Shown here piece by piece: positions 17,007-25,615 of a DNA stretch of 53,920 nucleotides. The notes beneath the pieces were generated by a model, which worked only from the letters and a program-made list of their open reading frames with translations, did no database searches and was not told the DNA's origin. The translations under genes and the position numbers were made by a program. The stretch is from Cerasicoccus maritimus (GTDB lineage Bacteria; Verrucomicrobiota; Verrucomicrobiia; Opitutales; Cerasicoccaceae): NCBI GenBank assembly GCA_031296935.1, contig JAVDPD010000034.1:1-53920 (forward strand). The letters run 5' to 3'. Position 1 is the stretch's first letter; the number at the start of each line of letters is the position of its first letter.

Positions 17007-17654
17007 TTATCGCACGAGTATCGTGTAGCTGACCACATTGGGCATCGGTGACATGAAATAGACATCTACCGCGTCATCGGCGGGAATCGTTGTCGTCGCA
17101 AACGAGGTCTTAATTCGCTCATTCGAAGCAGACTGGAAGTTGCAAGCCATACGGGTTATTAAATCAGTATGGGTCACATTTTTCACACGCACCCAAACGC
17201 GCAACGAGCCATCGGCAAGTGGATGAGCCTCAATGCGGCCAAAATCCACATTGTCCGACCGCGCATGGGACATCTGCGTGCCTGAGGGAATAAGAACCGT
17301 CCCATCCCAATCCTGCTCAAGCTGATTTTTAGCCATCGGTTGACCTGACTTAGCGATAGCCGGCGCCTTTTCGACGCGCACCACGGTGTGGCCAACTTCA
17401 GAGCCGCGCAGCTCAGGCTTTTGAGAGCCAATAGAAATACTAGCCAACGCCGCCGGAAACTCGGTCGCGGTATCTATGGTATGTGGCATTTCAATTTGGC
17501 CTTCGTCTCCCGCCGACACGAAATTACTAGCCGACTGTGGCACCTGACTCGAGGAAGTCGATTCCTGATCGCAGCCGATCATTGTAAATTGCAGAAGCGC
17601 GAGCACACTGACGCCCGCCGCCCATGAAAAAGATAGGTTAGAGCCGATTTTCAC
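17007..17654 (-). CDS. putative lipoprotein of unknown function
   Basis: A 215-residue protein with a lipoprotein signal: a hydrophobic segment (WAAGVSVLALLQFTM) ending in a Cys at MIGC (about residue 28). After a Ser/Gln-rich linker, the C-terminal half (about 105-215, with GRIEAHPLADGSLRVWVRVKNVT and ACNFQSASNERIKTSFATTTIPADDAVDVYF) looks like a small beta-sandwich resembling periplasmic YcfL/DUF1425-type domains. It is convergent with the four-helix-bundle gene, 35 bp apart. It probably sits on the periplasmic face of a membrane. Function is unknown. Confidence 0.75.
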   Translation of the reverse strand: MKIGSNLSFSWAAGVSVLALLQFTMIGCDQESTSSSQVPQSASNFVSAGDEGQIEMPHTIDTATEFPAALASISIGSQKPELRGSEVGHTVVRVEKAPAIAKSGQPMAKNQLEQDWDGTVLIPSGTQMSHARSDNVDFGRIEAHPLADGSLRVWVRVKNVTHTDLITRMACNFQSASNERIKTSFATTTIPADDAVDVYFMSPMPNVVSYTILVR

Positions 17655-17762
17655 AGCAGTAATAGTAGTTGGTATTTAAGGGGGAGTTTGAGCCTAATTA
17701 CCGGCAGCAAAAGGTCAGCAAAAAAGAGTAGAAAAAGGCTCCAAGACCACCCTAGGTGGTGA

Positions 17763-17931
17763 CTTAGATGGCGTCTAAAAAGTCTGATCGAGTCGGCGAG
17801 ATGTATTCGAGAGGCAAAATTCCGGCTTCTGAAGCGAGGCGAAACCAGTTTCGTCGAGGTGAAGAAATGAAATTTTGACCACGAAGACGCTCTCCAACGA
17901 AGGTCAATTGAGTTTTTAGACGCCCTCTAAG
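17763..17931. mobile_element. MITE-like element with 22-bp terminal inverted repeats
   Basis: About 169 bp without a gene. The left end cttagatggcgtctaaaa... (17763-17784) and the right end (17910-17931, reverse complement cttagagggcgtctaaaa...) match at 20 of 22 positions, including a perfect 12-bp core (17770-17781 and 17913-17924). The interior can fold (cgaaac-ca-gtttcg and longer outer pairing). A deleted copy lies at 4669-4723. No transposase is encoded. It fills most of the 283-bp gap between the lipoprotein gene and lnt. The outer-end duplication (tta/taa) is too short to call a target-site duplication with confidence. Confidence 0.7.
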
Positions 17932-17937
17932 AGCAAT

Positions 17938-19596
17938 CTATATTCCTGAGCGCCTCTGCCGTCGACGCTGCCAAATGGCGCCAAGCAAAAAGCAACCTCC
18001 ACCCCACAGCACCCAGTCGCCATAACGCGCATAGAAGGTCAACTGATCTTGCCAAACGGGATCATAACTTAGTGCAAACGATTTCGTGGCACGGGCATAA
18101 ATCAAGCCATCAGGACCCGTTAGCACATCACGCACGTTGCCATATTCATCGATCCAGCCACTCCAGCCGTGGTTGCCACAGCGTATCACCGGACGCCGGG
18201 TTTCCACCGCACGCAGGACTGAATGCGCTGCATGTTGGTATGCCCCTGCTTCCTCGCCATACCAACCATCGTTGGTCAAAACGGCGATAAAGTCCGCCCC
18301 CTCACGCGCTACTTCACGCCCAAGACGGGCAAAAATATCCTCATAGCAAATCAACGCGCCAACCTTCCAGGTTTTGCCGTTAACCGTCAGTGGCAAGGGG
18401 CGTGAATGATCACCTGGCTTGAGATCGATGTCCAGCGGCACCACGGTTTTTACAAAGAACAACGCATCCCGCATCGGAATATATTCTCCAAAGGGAACCA
18501 GGCGACGCTTCGAGTAATAGCCGTCAAACAACCCATTTTCAGGCTCCAGAAGGAAGATCGCATTGGCCCAATCACCGTTGGGAAACTCAGCCAGCGCGCC
18601 GGTCATTAGCGGAACGCCGACCTTATCCACGCCGCCTTGAATCCAATGCTCCATATTGCGGTCGCCATCCTGCCTGATCATCGGGTAAGGCGGCGCAGCT
18701 TCAGGCCAGAGAATCAAATCGGGCTTTGGCGTCAGTTGGGAAGCCTGTTCGGTCAGTCCACGCAGTGTGCTTAGGTTCTCCTCCACCATTTCGTGCGTCC
18801 ACTTGAGGTCGGCAGGAATCCAGGGTTGCACAACGGCCACGTTAAAAATCGGCTCCCGCGCCTGTGCTTTAGCAATCGTGCGGACATACAACCAAACGGA
18901 TAAAAATACTAACGCCAACGCCACGTAAAATTCCGGACAGAAGCGCCAACGCAGCTTCAGCCGCGCGGTTGCTTCACCCTCGGCCATATCCTCTGTCGGC
19001 TCCGCTTGGCGCGACTTCAAGATGGGCTGCAGGAACAGGCGGTAGATATAAACCGCCAAAGTTAGGTTGAAGAAAATGAGAATGAACGACACCGCATACT
19101 GCCCGCCATATTCAGCGGTTTGCAGCATGGGTGGTCGCTGCCATTGGCTAGCCGCCAGTGGCAGCCAGGGGAAGCCGGTCAGCACCCACGTTTTAAGCCA
19201 TTCCAGGATCACCCAATACCCGGCAAGTCCTAACAAAGCCAAGAGTCGCGCCCCAAATCCGCAGAGCATGACCGTTGGCAAAAACCAACGAGCAAGCACA
19301 GCCCAACTCATCGGAAACATCCCTAATATAAATGAAAGCAAGACCAGCCCCACCGAGCCCATCGGCGGGTGCACATAGCGCAGCCAGGCAATCAACAACA
19401 GCCAGCTCAGCCAAAAGCCAAGAAAGGAGCAAATGATCGTCTGCTGGCGCGTTGGCCGGGCCAACAGCCAGAGCAACATGGGCACGACAAAGACGTAGGC
19501 CGCCTCCGCGACATCCCACGGGGGAAACGCTGCAAAATGCAGAAGGCCCGTGACAATCCCTGCCAGCAAGCCGATCAACCAAGGGCGACGTCGCAT
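17938..19596 (-). CDS. lnt: apolipoprotein N-acyltransferase
   Basis: A 552-residue inner-membrane enzyme that N-acylates the diacylglyceryl-cysteine of lipoproteins. The N-terminal half has many hydrophobic segments (about residues 1-240). The periplasmic nitrilase domain follows, with the catalytic triad visible as E in LILWPEAAPP, K in YYSKRRLVPFGEY and C in GALICYEDIFA. The FIAVLTNDGWYGEEAGAYQHAAHSVLRAVE block is also diagnostic. Length is close to E. coli Lnt (512). A lipoprotein gene lies immediately upstream and ends 3 bp before this start, so the two form an operon. Confidence 0.95.
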   Translation of the reverse strand: MRRRPWLIGLLAGIVTGLLHFAAFPPWDVAEAAYVFVVPMLLWLLARPTRQQTIICSFLGFWLSWLLLIAWLRYVHPPMGSVGLVLLSFILGMFPMSWAVLARWFLPTVMLCGFGARLLALLGLAGYWVILEWLKTWVLTGFPWLPLAASQWQRPPMLQTAEYGGQYAVSFILIFFNLTLAVYIYRLFLQPILKSRQAEPTEDMAEGEATARLKLRWRFCPEFYVALALVFLSVWLYVRTIAKAQAREPIFNVAVVQPWIPADLKWTHEMVEENLSTLRGLTEQASQLTPKPDLILWPEAAPPYPMIRQDGDRNMEHWIQGGVDKVGVPLMTGALAEFPNGDWANAIFLLEPENGLFDGYYSKRRLVPFGEYIPMRDALFFVKTVVPLDIDLKPGDHSRPLPLTVNGKTWKVGALICYEDIFARLGREVAREGADFIAVLTNDGWYGEEAGAYQHAAHSVLRAVETRRPVIRCGNHGWSGWIDEYGNVRDVLTGPDGLIYARATKSFALSYDPVWQDQLTFYARYGDWVLWGGGCFLLGAIWQRRRQRRSGI

Positions 19597-19599
19597 GCG

Positions 19600-20082
19600 C
19601 TACTGACTCGATTCCGGGAAGCTGGCCATCAGTACGGTCAAGACCGACTCCAGGCTATCGCCCGCCAAAGGCGAATTGGCCGACCAAAGCGTTTGGCCGT
19701 TGGCCGCCGCGTTGAGCATTAGGTAGTAGGCATTGCCGGCGCTGGCGTGTCCATCACTAAAAGTGGGCTGTCTCTTCGACATCACCTTGCCCCTCTCGTA
19801 GCTGCCATCGAGCACAATGCTCGCATCGCTGGCGCTATCGACAACCGTGTAGCCCTTTGCGCTAAGGATCCTTGTCAGCGCCTCGTGGACCTTATGATCA
19901 TACCTCTCGCCAGGCCCCTTCGATTCATCTGACACCGTAAACTCCGGTTCCAGGTAGATGGAATTGGCGGCGGCGAGCTGCTCATTGCCTGCCGAGCTGG
20001 AGTCCACATCAACGTTGCCACAACCAGTCAACCAGCCAAGTGCGGTTAACAGCGAAGCGATAGTAAAGAGCATTTTTCCCAT
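19600..20082 (-). CDS. small lipoprotein, first gene of the lnt operon
   Basis: A 160-residue protein starting at 20082 (MGKMLFTIAS). The signal segment FTIASLLTALGWLTGC ends in a good lipobox (LTGC). The mature part has a mixed alpha/beta pattern (YLEPEFTV, HKVHEALTRILSAKGYTVVD, ASIVLDGSYERGK, AYYLMLNAA), reminiscent of envelope lipoproteins of the DUF4136 kind, but no family can be assigned. An in-frame ATG at 20178 adds 32 residues before the signal peptide and is less likely. Its stop lies 3 bp before the lnt start. Its own lipidation would depend on the downstream enzyme. Confidence 0.75.
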   Translation of the reverse strand: MGKMLFTIASLLTALGWLTGCGNVDVDSSSAGNEQLAAANSIYLEPEFTVSDESKGPGERYDHKVHEALTRILSAKGYTVVDSASDASIVLDGSYERGKVMSKRQPTFSDGHASAGNAYYLMLNAAANGQTLWSANSPLAGDSLESVLTVLMASFPESSQ

Positions 20083-20226
20083 GCCGAACGTATCCGCCCG
20101 AAGCTTCCGTATTGCAATTGAATTTTCTGAAAAATAAACTGCCGACTGAACGCTCTTACTTGAAATCAAGCGCTCCAAATGACATTTCTGTAACTAATCC
20201 CTGCCTCATGGGTTAAATATCTGAGT

Positions 20227-21726
20227 ATGAGTCTCGAATTTGGCCAATCAAGCCCCCGCCAAGTTTGGCAGCCCCTGCCACCCGATAGGTGGAATACGCA
20301 GACCGCTGCCCACCTCCTGCGTCGCATGGGCTTCTCGTCCCGCCCTGCCGATGTCCAACATGCCGTTAACGATGGCTTAGCGGCCACCGTTAAAGACGCT
20401 TTCAAGGGCCGCGAGTTTCCCGTTCCCACCAAAACATGGGATGCCGAGCAGGAAATCCAATACTATCGGCGTGGCATGAAAAATCAGGACGAGAAAACCC
20501 GCCGGGAGCTTCGGGCGAAAATCAATAAGGCTGAGCGCACTGCCTTCGCAGAATTTGGCATGGCGTGGTTTGAATTCGCGCGCCGACCAGAGAATTCTGC
20601 TCAGGAGAAATACGTACTCTTCCTGGAAAGCATCTTCGTCGTCGCTCGCAATAAAATCAAAAAAGCAGGCGTCCTCTACGACCACCAAAACATCCTGCGT
20701 CGCGAGGGCTTTGGCAGCTATCGAGACTTGACGAAGACCATCAGTCGCTCGCCTGCAATGATCCAGTATCTGGACCTCCATCGCAGCACCAAGGACGCCC
20801 CCAACGAAAACTTCGCCCGCGAGCTCATGGAGCTCTTTACCCTCGGTGAAGGCAACTACACCGAGCAAGATATCAAGGAAGCCGCGCGCGCTTTCACCGG
20901 CTATTACTACAAGGGCTCGGAATTCTATTTTGCGGAGTTCAACTTCCGCCCCCACGCCTACGACAACGGCGTGAAAACCGTCTTTGGCCAGACCGGTCGC
21001 TGGAACGGTGATGAAGTCATCGAAATGATCTTTGAGCAACCCGGGGCCAAGCTCTTTGTGCCGCGCGAGCTGTGCCTTTTTTACCTGAGTGAAACGCCCA
21101 TTCCCGACGAGTATCTCCAGCCTCTCGCTGACGAATGGGCCAAGCGCGACTTCGATCAACGCTGGCTCCTGCAAACCATCTTCACCAGCGAATTGTTCTT
21201 CGCCCCGCAGTTCCAGGGCGAGCTGATCAAGTCGCCGATTCATTACACCATCGGCCTCTGCCAGGACATGAATCTGGACATCTTTCCCGTGCCCCAGCGC
21301 TTGGAAAATCAGCTGCGCGCAATGGGCCAGCCGTTCCAAAATCCTCCCAACGTGCGGGGCTGGCTCGGCGGCAAGCATTGGATCACCGCGTCGACGCTTT
21401 CCGCCCGCCAACAGCTCGTCCGCAACCTCCTTTACCCGCCCAACCTCAAGAACCTCAATGCCGACGAGCAAATGCGCATCGAGGAGGCTGTCGAGGACGG
21501 CAAGGGTCCGTTCTTCGTCGATGACGAACGCCTGGAGCCCCTGCTGGCCAAGGATTCGCCCGACCTGATTAACCATCTTTGCCGCTACTTCCTGCCCCGC
21601 GATCCGTCGGACGACTTCAAGGAGCAGTTGATCACTCACGTCAAAGTCCCGCCGCGCCAGCGCACCGACCGCGTGCGCCAAGCCCTGCTGGCCCTGCTTC
21701 AATCACCCGCCTACCAAGTTTCCTAA
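20227..21726 (+). CDS. DUF1800 family protein
   Basis: A 499-residue DUF1800 protein. The family hallmarks are AAHLLRRMGFS (about residues 29-39), NFARELMELFTLGEGNYTEQDIKEAARAFTGY (about 197-228) and NPPNVRGWLGGKHWI (about 374-388). No signal peptide is visible, unlike some members. The gene pair DUF1800-DUF1501 recurs widely in Planctomycetota and Verrucomicrobiota; the biochemical function is not established, although an envelope or extracellular role is suspected from the Tat signal of the partner. The downstream DUF1501 gene starts 15 bp after this stop, so they form an operon. Confidence 0.92.
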   Translation: MSLEFGQSSPRQVWQPLPPDRWNTQTAAHLLRRMGFSSRPADVQHAVNDGLAATVKDAFKGREFPVPTKTWDAEQEIQYYRRGMKNQDEKTRRELRAKINKAERTAFAEFGMAWFEFARRPENSAQEKYVLFLESIFVVARNKIKKAGVLYDHQNILRREGFGSYRDLTKTISRSPAMIQYLDLHRSTKDAPNENFARELMELFTLGEGNYTEQDIKEAARAFTGYYYKGSEFYFAEFNFRPHAYDNGVKTVFGQTGRWNGDEVIEMIFEQPGAKLFVPRELCLFYLSETPIPDEYLQPLADEWAKRDFDQRWLLQTIFTSELFFAPQFQGELIKSPIHYTIGLCQDMNLDIFPVPQRLENQLRAMGQPFQNPPNVRGWLGGKHWITASTLSARQQLVRNLLYPPNLKNLNADEQMRIEEAVEDGKGPFFVDDERLEPLLAKDSPDLINHLCRYFLPRDPSDDFKEQLITHVKVPPRQRTDRVRQALLALLQSPAYQVS

Positions 21727-21741
21727 CCAACCCTCCCCCCG

Positions 21742-22980
21742 ATGAAAAACCGCAACACACCCATCGCTGTCACGCGTCGCGAATTCATGCAAACCGGCAT
21801 GGGCGGCTTGGGCATGATTGCCTTTAGCGGCTTCGCGCCCAGCTTCCTCGCCACCACAGCCCGGGCCAATGTCGCCTCACCGGAGAAGGACCGCCAGATC
21901 CTCGTGCTCATCCAGCTGGCCGGTGGCAACGACGGGCTCAACACCCTCATCCCTTTTCAGGACGACGAATACTACAACCTGCGGCCCGACCTCGGCATCA
22001 AGGAGGGCTACCTCCCCATCTCCGACCTCATGGCCCTGCACCCCAGTTGCGGCGGCATGGAGCGCCTCTACAAAGACGGCCATTTGAGCATCATTCAAAA
22101 CGTCGGCTACCCCAACCCCAACCGCAGCCACTTCCGCTCCACCGAGATTTGGGAAACCGCGACCGACAGCGACATCATCGGCCGCGAAGGCTGGATTGGC
22201 AGCTATTTTGATAACTACTGCGACGGCGCAGGCCACACCAGTCAGGACCCGCTCGGCCTGCACATCAGTAACGAAACACCCGGCCTTTTCATGTCGGAAA
22301 AAACGCATTCCGTCTTCGGCCTGCCCTCCCGCGGGAGGATCCGCCAAAAGAAAGATTCCGAGATCGAGCTGTTGGAAAAACTCACCCAGGCACCCGCCGC
22401 CTCGGACTCAGGCGGCTACCTGCAGCACATGATGATGGACGCCATCATCACCGAGCGCCGCGTGCAGGAAGTCATCGATGACTACAAGCCAATGGCCAAC
22501 TATCAGGGCAACCTCGGGCAGTCGCTCCAACGCATTGCGGCGATGATCGCCAGCGGTATGGAAACGCGCGTTTACTTCGCCTCTCAGGGCGGCTACGACA
22601 CCCATGCCAATCAGGCAGGCGGCCATGCCCAGCGTCTGCGCGAGCTTTCTCAGGCTCTCAGCGCATTCCAGCAGGACTTGCAAAAGCACCAGCTCGACGA
22701 CCAGGTGCTGACCGTGGTCTTCTCCGAGTTTGGCCGCCGCCCGCAGCAAAATGGCAGCAACGGCACAGACCACGGTGCCGCCGCCCCACTTTTCATGATG
22801 GGCCGCAACCTGCAAACCCCGCTCCTCGGCAGCCCGCCCGACCTAATGAACCTCCAAAACAAAGACCTGCGCCACGAATACGACTTCCGCCAGGTCTACG
22901 CCACGGTCATTCAAGACTGGTTCCAAGCCGACCCCACCAAGGTCATAAGCGGGCAATTTGACACCCTGCCCTTGATCTAA
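21742..22980 (+). CDS. DUF1501 family Tat-exported protein
   Basis: A 412-residue DUF1501 protein, distantly related to the alkaline-phosphatase/sulfatase fold. The N-terminus has a twin-arginine signal (VTRREFMQTGMGGLGMIAFSGF, residues about 11-32), so it should be exported folded. LVLIQLAGGNDGLNTLIPF and TVVFSEFGRRPQQNGSNGTDHGAAAPLFMMG are diagnostic; the D and H of the latter would be metal ligands in sulfatase-like enzymes. Function is unestablished. It is the second gene of the DUF1800-DUF1501 operon. Confidence 0.93.
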   Translation: MKNRNTPIAVTRREFMQTGMGGLGMIAFSGFAPSFLATTARANVASPEKDRQILVLIQLAGGNDGLNTLIPFQDDEYYNLRPDLGIKEGYLPISDLMALHPSCGGMERLYKDGHLSIIQNVGYPNPNRSHFRSTEIWETATDSDIIGREGWIGSYFDNYCDGAGHTSQDPLGLHISNETPGLFMSEKTHSVFGLPSRGRIRQKKDSEIELLEKLTQAPAASDSGGYLQHMMMDAIITERRVQEVIDDYKPMANYQGNLGQSLQRIAAMIASGMETRVYFASQGGYDTHANQAGGHAQRLRELSQALSAFQQDLQKHQLDDQVLTVVFSEFGRRPQQNGSNGTDHGAAAPLFMMGRNLQTPLLGSPPDLMNLQNKDLRHEYDFRQVYATVIQDWFQADPTKVISGQFDTLPLI

Positions 22981-22995
22981 AGCGCGGGCTGTACC

Positions 22996-23021
22996 TAATA
23001 CCAACTCAACCTTACTGAGAC
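22996..23021. repeat. short degenerate repeat, 'aatacc...tgagac' type
   Basis: taataccaactcaaccttactgagac after the DUF1501 gene resembles 30382-30408 (tataccgattcccaaccgtattgagac). It also resembles, as a permuted reverse complement, 36091-36123. All three follow the 3' ends of genes. The match is short and degenerate, so this is only a candidate repeat family. Confidence 0.3.
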
Positions 23022-23031
23022 AGAGTCTCCC

Positions 23032-23484
23032 CTAGCCTTTCAAACCAGCCAATTGGCCGCGCAGCCACTGCACGAACTGCGGCTTCGGCAACGCGCCTTG
23101 TTGTTTGGTGATAAAGTTGCCGCTGGCAAAGAGCATCAGTGTGGGAATGGAGCGGATTTGAAACAGGCCAGCGGTCTGCGGACACGCCTCGGTGTCGACC
23201 TTGAGGAACACAGCCTCGGTGGCCATTTCCGCCGCGACTTCGGCATAGGCCGGCGCGAACATCTGACACGGGCCACACCAATCCGCCCAGAAGTCCACCA
23301 CCACCGGCAAGCCGGACATGCCCAGAAAGCGGCCGAAACTCTCGTCCGTCGCGCTGATCGGCTTCCCTGGCAACAGTGGTGCCTGGCATTTCCCGCACTT
23401 GGGGCCAGCGGCCAGCTTTTCCTGCGGCGCACGGTTAATGGCGTTGCAGCTCGGGCAGACAATTTGGATGGGCTCGGTTGACAT
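23032..23484 (-). CDS. trxC: thioredoxin 2
   Basis: A 150-residue thioredoxin with an N-terminal zinc ribbon. Zinc cysteines are CPSC (C10, C13) and CGKC (C30, C33). The redox motif is WCGPC (C70, C73), and the cis-proline loop is IRSIPTL. The zinc ribbon places it with TrxC (thioredoxin 2), a cytoplasmic disulfide reductase often linked to oxidative stress. The start is MSTEP at 23484, which aligns with family N-termini; an ATG six codons upstream is also open. It lies 54 bp downstream of the NYN nuclease gene on the same strand. Confidence 0.93.
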   Translation of the reverse strand: MSTEPIQIVCPSCNAINRAPQEKLAAGPKCGKCQAPLLPGKPISATDESFGRFLGMSGLPVVVDFWADWCGPCQMFAPAYAEVAAEMATEAVFLKVDTEACPQTAGLFQIRSIPTLMLFASGNFITKQQGALPKPQFVQWLRGQLAGLKG

Positions 23485-23538
23485 GCCCATTAGACTAATC
23501 AAGCCCGCGGCCTTGCAAAGCCAGAAAGCTCGGCGGCG

Positions 23539-24039
23539 TTATTTGAGTCCGTCCAAGGCGTCCCAGGGGCTCTTTTCTTTCCACTGCTGCTTCACCTTTT
23601 TCTGGCGGGTCTGGATGGTCTGGCGACTGCGGGAATCACAGCGCTTCACCCAGTCCCACAGCTCCTCGGGGCGGATCGCAAAACCGCCGCTCGCGCGGAT
23701 GGATTCCGCGATGAGGTTGTCCCGGCTCACGACGGTGCACGACTTCGGGTTTTTCGCGTTTTTCACGATCTGCTCGATGAGGCCGTCGGCGGAGAGATCA
23801 CTCGGCGAATAAAGCACCGCGAAGGTCGAGATTTCGCCGGGAAATTGCACGTCCACCATCGCCCCGCGGCCATCGAAAACAATGGTCACCCGGTAGTTGT
23901 CCACGTCGTGAATCACGCGCACGGCCTCGACGAGGTGGTCGCACGTGCCAGCCGGGTCGCGCTTAAAGCGTTCAGCGAAGTCAGGCCACTGGTGAATCAC
24001 GTTGTAGCCGTCAATCAGCAGATGGTTTTGCCCCGACAT
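23539..24039 (-). CDS. NYN-domain ribonuclease, YacP/Rae1-like
   Basis: A 166-residue NYN (PIN-like) protein. The acidic active site is recognisable as LLIDGYNVIH (about residues 7-16), IVFDGRG (about 53-59), SADGLIEQIVKNA and VVSRDNLI. The B. subtilis relative Rae1/YacP is a ribosome-associated endoribonuclease. The C-terminal 35 residues are very basic (RQTIQTRQKKVKQQWKEK), suiting RNA or ribosome contact. It is divergent from pyrR with about 90 bp between start codons. Confidence 0.85.
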   Translation of the reverse strand: MSGQNHLLIDGYNVIHQWPDFAERFKRDPAGTCDHLVEAVRVIHDVDNYRVTIVFDGRGAMVDVQFPGEISTFAVLYSPSDLSADGLIEQIVKNAKNPKSCTVVSRDNLIAESIRASGGFAIRPEELWDWVKRCDSRSRQTIQTRQKKVKQQWKEKSPWDALDGLK

Positions 24040-24129
24040 GAGGCCTACGTTTCCAAAATCGCCGGAAATAGCAATACCCGTGTAAAAACCATTGCGCGTC
24101 GGGCGGGGTCATTGCAAACTTCGCCGCCA

Positions 24130-24666
24130 ATGGAAACCCAAGTTTGCATCGGCCCGGATCAGATCAACGACGCCATCGCGCGGATCGTTGATGAAATCAA
24201 GGCGCTTGAGCCATCGCCGGAAAATCTCGTGGTCGCAGGCATCGCCAATGGCGGCGTGCCGTTTGGCGAAATCCTCGCCCAGCGCCTCAGCGAAAGCTAC
24301 GGCGCGAGCATCCCGCTTGGGCAGCTGAACATCACATTTCAGCGCGACGACATCGGCACGAACCCTATCCCTTCCGAGAAATACCGCACCTCGCTCCCTA
24401 TGGAGCTGAGCGGCAAGACGGTGATCCTGGCTGACGATGTGATTTTCTCGGGCCGTTCTGCCCGCGCGGCGCTGGCGGAGTTGTTCGACCTCGGGCGCCC
24501 GGACTGCGTGCGCCTCGTCGCCCTCTTCGACCGCGGCGGCCGCAAGCTGCCGATCCAGACCGACGCCTCGGGCTTCTGCGAAAACATCGATGGCAGCAAA
24601 CGCGTCAAGGTCGAGCTCGACCCAGCCAACAGCGCCGCGAACAGCATTACCATTTCCCCGAAATAA
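24130..24666 (+). CDS. pyrR: PyrR bifunctional regulator / uracil phosphoribosyltransferase
   Basis: A 178-residue PRTase-fold protein. The PRPP-binding motif is VILADDVIFSGRSARAAL (about residues 97-114), and the N-terminal VAGIANGGVPFGEILAQRL is typical of PyrR. PyrR senses UMP and in many bacteria binds pyr leader RNA to cause attenuation. I see no terminator/antiterminator or PyrR-binding loop in the ~90 bp upstream of this gene or in the junctions with pyrB and pyrC, so control here may be translational or PyrR may act only as an enzyme. I use the ATG at 24130; a far upstream in-frame ATG runs antisense through the NYN gene. The stop directly abuts the pyrB start. Confidence 0.93.
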   Translation: METQVCIGPDQINDAIARIVDEIKALEPSPENLVVAGIANGGVPFGEILAQRLSESYGASIPLGQLNITFQRDDIGTNPIPSEKYRTSLPMELSGKTVILADDVIFSGRSARAALAELFDLGRPDCVRLVALFDRGGRKLPIQTDASGFCENIDGSKRVKVELDPANSAANSITISPK

Positions 24667-25614
24667 ATGAGCACAGAATCAGAGTGGAAGCGCAAGGACC
24701 TCGTCGGCATTGAGGAGCTCAGCCGCGAGGAACTGGAAATTATTTACACGAAGGCCGAGGAGTTTAAGGCGACACTCAACCGCAAGCAGAAGAAGCTACC
24801 GACGCTGCGCGGGCAAACAGTCGTCAACCTCTTCATGGAGCCCAGCACGCGCACGCGCCTGGCCTTCGAGGTCGCCGCTACCCGCCTGAGCGCCGACGTG
24901 CTGACGGTTTCGGGCAACGCGAGCAGCCTCGTGAAGGGCGAGAGCCTCCGCGACACCGCCAAGAACATCGAGGCGCTGAGCGCGGACATCATCATCATGC
25001 GGCACTCGGCCGCCGGTTCGGCGCGCTACCTGTCTCGCCAGATCGACATCCCGGTCATCAACGCCGGCGACGGCGCGCACGAACACCCGACCCAAGCCCT
25101 ACTCGATACCTTTACGCTGCGCGAAAAACTTGGCAAGGACCTGACGGGCAAGAAGGTCACCATTCTCGGCGACATCCTCTTTAGCCGCGTGGCGCGCTCC
25201 AACATCTGGGCGCTGCGCAAGCTCGGCGCGGAGGTCACCTTGGCCGGCCCGTCAACGCTGGTTCCCGAAGCATTTAAGCACTTTGGCGTGAAGGTCATCC
25301 ACGACCTCAAAACAGCCCTGGCCGACGCCGACGCCGTGATGCTGCTCCGCATCCAGCACGAGCGCCAGTCGTCCACGCACTTCCCGTCCCTAGGCGAATA
25401 CACCAGCATGTTCGGGCTCAACGAAAAGCGCGAAGGCTGGCTGAAAAAGGACGCCATCATCATGCACCCCGGCCCCATCAACCGCGGCGTGGAGCTGGAC
25501 TCCAAGCTGGCGGACTCCGGCCGCTCCGTCATCCTCGAACAAGTCACCAACGGCATCGTCGTCCGCATGGCCGTGCTTTACCTCTGCGCTTCTTACGCTG
25601 CGAATCTCCGATAG
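24667..25614 (+). CDS. pyrB: aspartate carbamoyltransferase catalytic subunit
   Basis: A 315-residue ATCase, condensing carbamoyl phosphate and aspartate in pyrimidine synthesis. The carbamoyl-phosphate loop is EPSTRTR (residues 58-64), and HPTQALLDTFTL and the aspartate-domain LLRIQHERQ are intact. No pyrI regulatory subunit is nearby, so this is probably the unregulated or DHOase-associated class; pyrC follows after one base. The start codon directly follows the pyrR stop. Confidence 0.97.
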   Translation: MSTESEWKRKDLVGIEELSREELEIIYTKAEEFKATLNRKQKKLPTLRGQTVVNLFMEPSTRTRLAFEVAATRLSADVLTVSGNASSLVKGESLRDTAKNIEALSADIIIMRHSAAGSARYLSRQIDIPVINAGDGAHEHPTQALLDTFTLREKLGKDLTGKKVTILGDILFSRVARSNIWALRKLGAEVTLAGPSTLVPEAFKHFGVKVIHDLKTALADADAVMLLRIQHERQSSTHFPSLGEYTSMFGLNEKREGWLKKDAIIMHPGPINRGVELDSKLADSGRSVILEQVTNGIVVRMAVLYLCASYAANLR

Positions 25615-25615
25615 C

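Noticed and set aside
20377..21702. 441-residue open frame antisense to the DUF1800 gene
   Set aside because: It lies wholly within a well-supported DUF1800 gene and shows low-complexity Val/Gly/Leu composition typical of a shadow frame.
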